This document shows, piece after piece, positions 62,605 through 64,000 of a DNA stretch of 64,000 nucleotides. This stretch comes from Arthrobacter sp. MYb214 (GTDB lineage: Bacteria; Actinomycetota; Actinomycetes; Actinomycetales; Micrococcaceae). Position 1 is the stretch's first letter; every line of letters begins with the position of its first letter. The stretch lies in contig NZ_PCPZ01000006.1 in assembly GCF_002979865.1 (NCBI RefSeq), positions 1 through 64,000 of the forward strand. The letters run 5' to 3'. The notes under the pieces are model-generated. The model saw only the letters and a list, made by a program, of their open reading frames with translations, was not told the DNA's origin and did not search any database. The position numbers were made by a program, and so were the translations under genes.

Positions 62605-63090
62605 CTATTCGGAGGGCTTCTCGTTGAGCAGCTGCTCGCGCAGGATCGCCACCCCATCGGCCGGGACCTCGAAGCTGAGCTCGTCGCCGGGGTTCACCAC
62701 GAAGCCGGTGTTCTCCAATGCGCGCACCACGGTGGCGCCCTGGACCTTCACGCCGTAGGGCGCCATGTCGATGTACGAGGAGGGGATGCGCTCCAAGGTG
62801 GTGAAGACCGCTACCACGGCCTCGCCGGAAGGGTTGGTCAGCATCATCGGCTGGGCATTCTTGTTCTCGCCGGTGACCTCTTCACGGGAGAGGAAATACA
62901 CCTCGGCGCTCATGAAAGCGCCGATGACCGAGCCGGACAGCTCAGGTTTGTTGAGCCCGGCCTGCAGCATCATTTCGAAATGCGTCTTGGGCTGTGCCCG
63001 CTGCTTGTCCATTGGCGTTTCGATGATCGCATCCGGGACCTGGTCTGGTTCTTGGCCTTCAGCGGCGGCGGAGGTGTTCTCGTTGCTCAT
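62605..63090 (-). CDS. SseB-like protein
   Basis: The 161-residue soluble protein shows an SseB N-terminal domain-like pattern: SVIGAFMSAEVYFLSREE, PMMLTNPSGEAVVAVFTTLERIP and GFVVNPGDELSFEVPADGVAILRE, common in actinobacteria. Function unknown. It lies between tRNA-Gly and fumarase, divergent from the latter with about 110 bp between. Confidence 0.78.
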   Translation of the reverse strand: MSNENTSAAAEGQEPDQVPDAIIETPMDKQRAQPKTHFEMMLQAGLNKPELSGSVIGAFMSAEVYFLSREEVTGENKNAQPMMLTNPSGEAVVAVFTTLERIPSSYIDMAPYGVKVQGATVVRALENTGFVVNPGDELSFEVPADGVAILREQLLNEKPSE

Positions 63091-63201
63091 GTACTACAGC
63101 ATGTCGCGATAAACCCCCAGGTGCAAACGCCGAATGCGGTTAATTCGGGGTAAAGGCCTAAAATGGCAGATGAGCACACACGATTGAATCAAGGACTGAG
63201 C

Positions 63202-64000
63202 ATGCCTGAATTCCGTTACGAGGATCTTCTGCCAATTGGCGAAGATACCACCCCGTACCGCAAGATTTCCTCCGAAGGTGTCGAAGTTGTCGCCGGCCCG
63301 GATGGAAAGAACTTCCTGAAGGTCGCGCCGCAGGCACTGGAGCAGCTGGCCGAGACCGCGCTGCACGACATCTCGCACTACCTTCGCCCGGCCCACCTGC
63401 AGCAGCTGCGCAATATCCTCGACGACGAGGATGCCAGCCCGAACGACAAGTTCGTCGCCCTGGACCTGCTGAAGAACGCCAACATCGCCGCCGGCGGCAT
63501 CCTGCCGATGTGCCAGGACACCGGTACCGCGATCGTCATGGGCAAGCGCGGCCAGCGCGTGCTGACCGAAGAGCAGGACGAGATCTCGCTCTCGCGCGGC
63601 ATCTACAATGCCTACACCCGCCTGAACCTGCGCTACTCGCAGCTGGCTCCGATCACCACCTGGGAAGAGAAGGCCACCGGCAACAACCTCCCGGCGCAGA
63701 TCGACCTCTACGCGAACACCAAGGACGGCGCTGACACCAGCTACAAGTTCCTGTTCATGGCCAAGGGCGGCGGATCGGCCAACAAGTCCTTCCTGTACCA
63801 GGAGACCAAGGCGATCCTCAACGAGAACTCGATGCTGAAGTTCCTCGATGAGAAGCTGCGTTCGCTGGGCACCGCCGCGTGCCCTCCGTACCACCTGTCC
63901 ATCGTCATCGGCGGCACCTCGGCCGAGATGGCGTTGAAGACCGCGAAGTACGGTTCGGCCAAGTACCTGGATTCGCTGCCGACCGAAGGCGCGATGACCG
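63202..64000 (+). CDS. Fumarate hydratase class I (N-terminal part)
   Basis: The frame starts at ATG 63202 (AAGGA 6 bp upstream) and runs off the window end; 266 codons are visible. Iron-sulfur type I fumarase converts fumarate to malate. The cluster Cys is in [45 protein letters not shown] and [16 protein letters not shown] are strongly conserved. A second cluster Cys may be in [16 protein letters not shown]. The remainder of the gene lies beyond 64000. Confidence 0.95.
   Translation, partial: MPEFRYEDLLPIGEDTTPYRKISSEGVEVVAGPDGKNFLKVAPQALEQLAETALHDISHYLRPAHLQQLRNILDDEDASPNDKFVALDLLKNANIAAGGILPMCQDTGTAIVMGKRGQRVLTEEQDEISLSRGIYNAYTRLNLRYSQLAPITTWEEKATGNNLPAQIDLYANTKDGADTSYKFLFMAKGGGSANKSFLYQETKAILNENSMLKFLDEKLRSLGTAACPPYHLSIVIGGTSAEMALKTAKYGSAKYLDSLPTEGAMT

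Overview
The window comes from a high-GC Gram-positive chromosome. Gene content, codon bias (GC-rich third positions, with lower GC3 only in ribosomal-protein, HU and glyA genes), Lrp/TetR/PucR regulators and several proteins of Arthrobacter-like type (AGAO-like copper amine oxidase, HU, zinc-ligand-free L28/L33/S14) point to the Micrococcaceae, most likely an Arthrobacter or Glutamicibacter relative. This assignment rests on recognition, not on a search. I see no phage, insertion sequence or CRISPR array.

Layout. 1-6.1 kb: end of glyA, L-serine dehydratase sdaA with a structured leader, a possible decayed ORF, the Mg2+ transporter mgtE, an old-yellow-enzyme reductase and a baeRF2/Rv2629-type protein. 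6.1-11.1 kb: CPBP (CAAX) membrane protease, divergent YibE/F protein, a zinc-binding lipoprotein preceded by two Zur-like boxes and carrying five 51-bp His-rich tandem repeats, and a CDP-glycerol glycerophosphotransferase-like protein. 11.1-21.8 kb: an amine-catabolism island. It holds a gamma-aminobutyraldehyde-type dehydrogenase, a cupin and an FAD amine oxidoreductase in one operon; a copper amine oxidase with a Cys-rich tail followed by a small Cys/His-rich membrane protein in another; then TetR and AraC (FeaR-like) regulators, an APC permease and a second aldehyde dehydrogenase. 21.8-26.2 kb: rifampin ADP-ribosyltransferase, a shikimate-dehydrogenase-like protein, two small membrane proteins, a short HtaA-domain protein and a GlcD-type FAD oxidase.

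26.2-30.8 kb: class III aminotransferase and mmsA-type CoA-acylating semialdehyde dehydrogenase, divergent from a PucR regulator (beta-amino acid use is likely). 30.8-35.7 kb: DUF222/HNH protein, long acyl-CoA dehydrogenase, XRE-ImmA/IrrE regulator. 35.8-42.1 kb: polyamine locus (Lrp regulator and aminotransferase divergent from a potD-small ORF-potA-potB-potC operon). The aminotransferase here and the aminobutyraldehyde dehydrogenase at 11-12.6 kb can together take putrescine to GABA. 42.1-46.9 kb: MarR regulator, rpmB-rpmG-rpsN, DUF1992 protein, SDR oxidoreductase, and a perfectly duplicated HU gene.

46.9-52.9 kb: copper handling and cytochrome-oxidase assembly cluster (His-rich membrane protein, CopC, PCuAC lipoprotein, DyP peroxidase, CopD-CtaG fusion, lipoprotein). 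53-62.4 kb: NHL-thioredoxin protein, MFS exporter, membrane-anchored unknown, HerA-like ATPase, a probable cystine ABC importer and an AEC transporter. 62.4-64 kb: tRNA-Gly, SseB-like protein and the start of class I fumarase. Most operons end in clear stem-loop terminators, which are listed individually.
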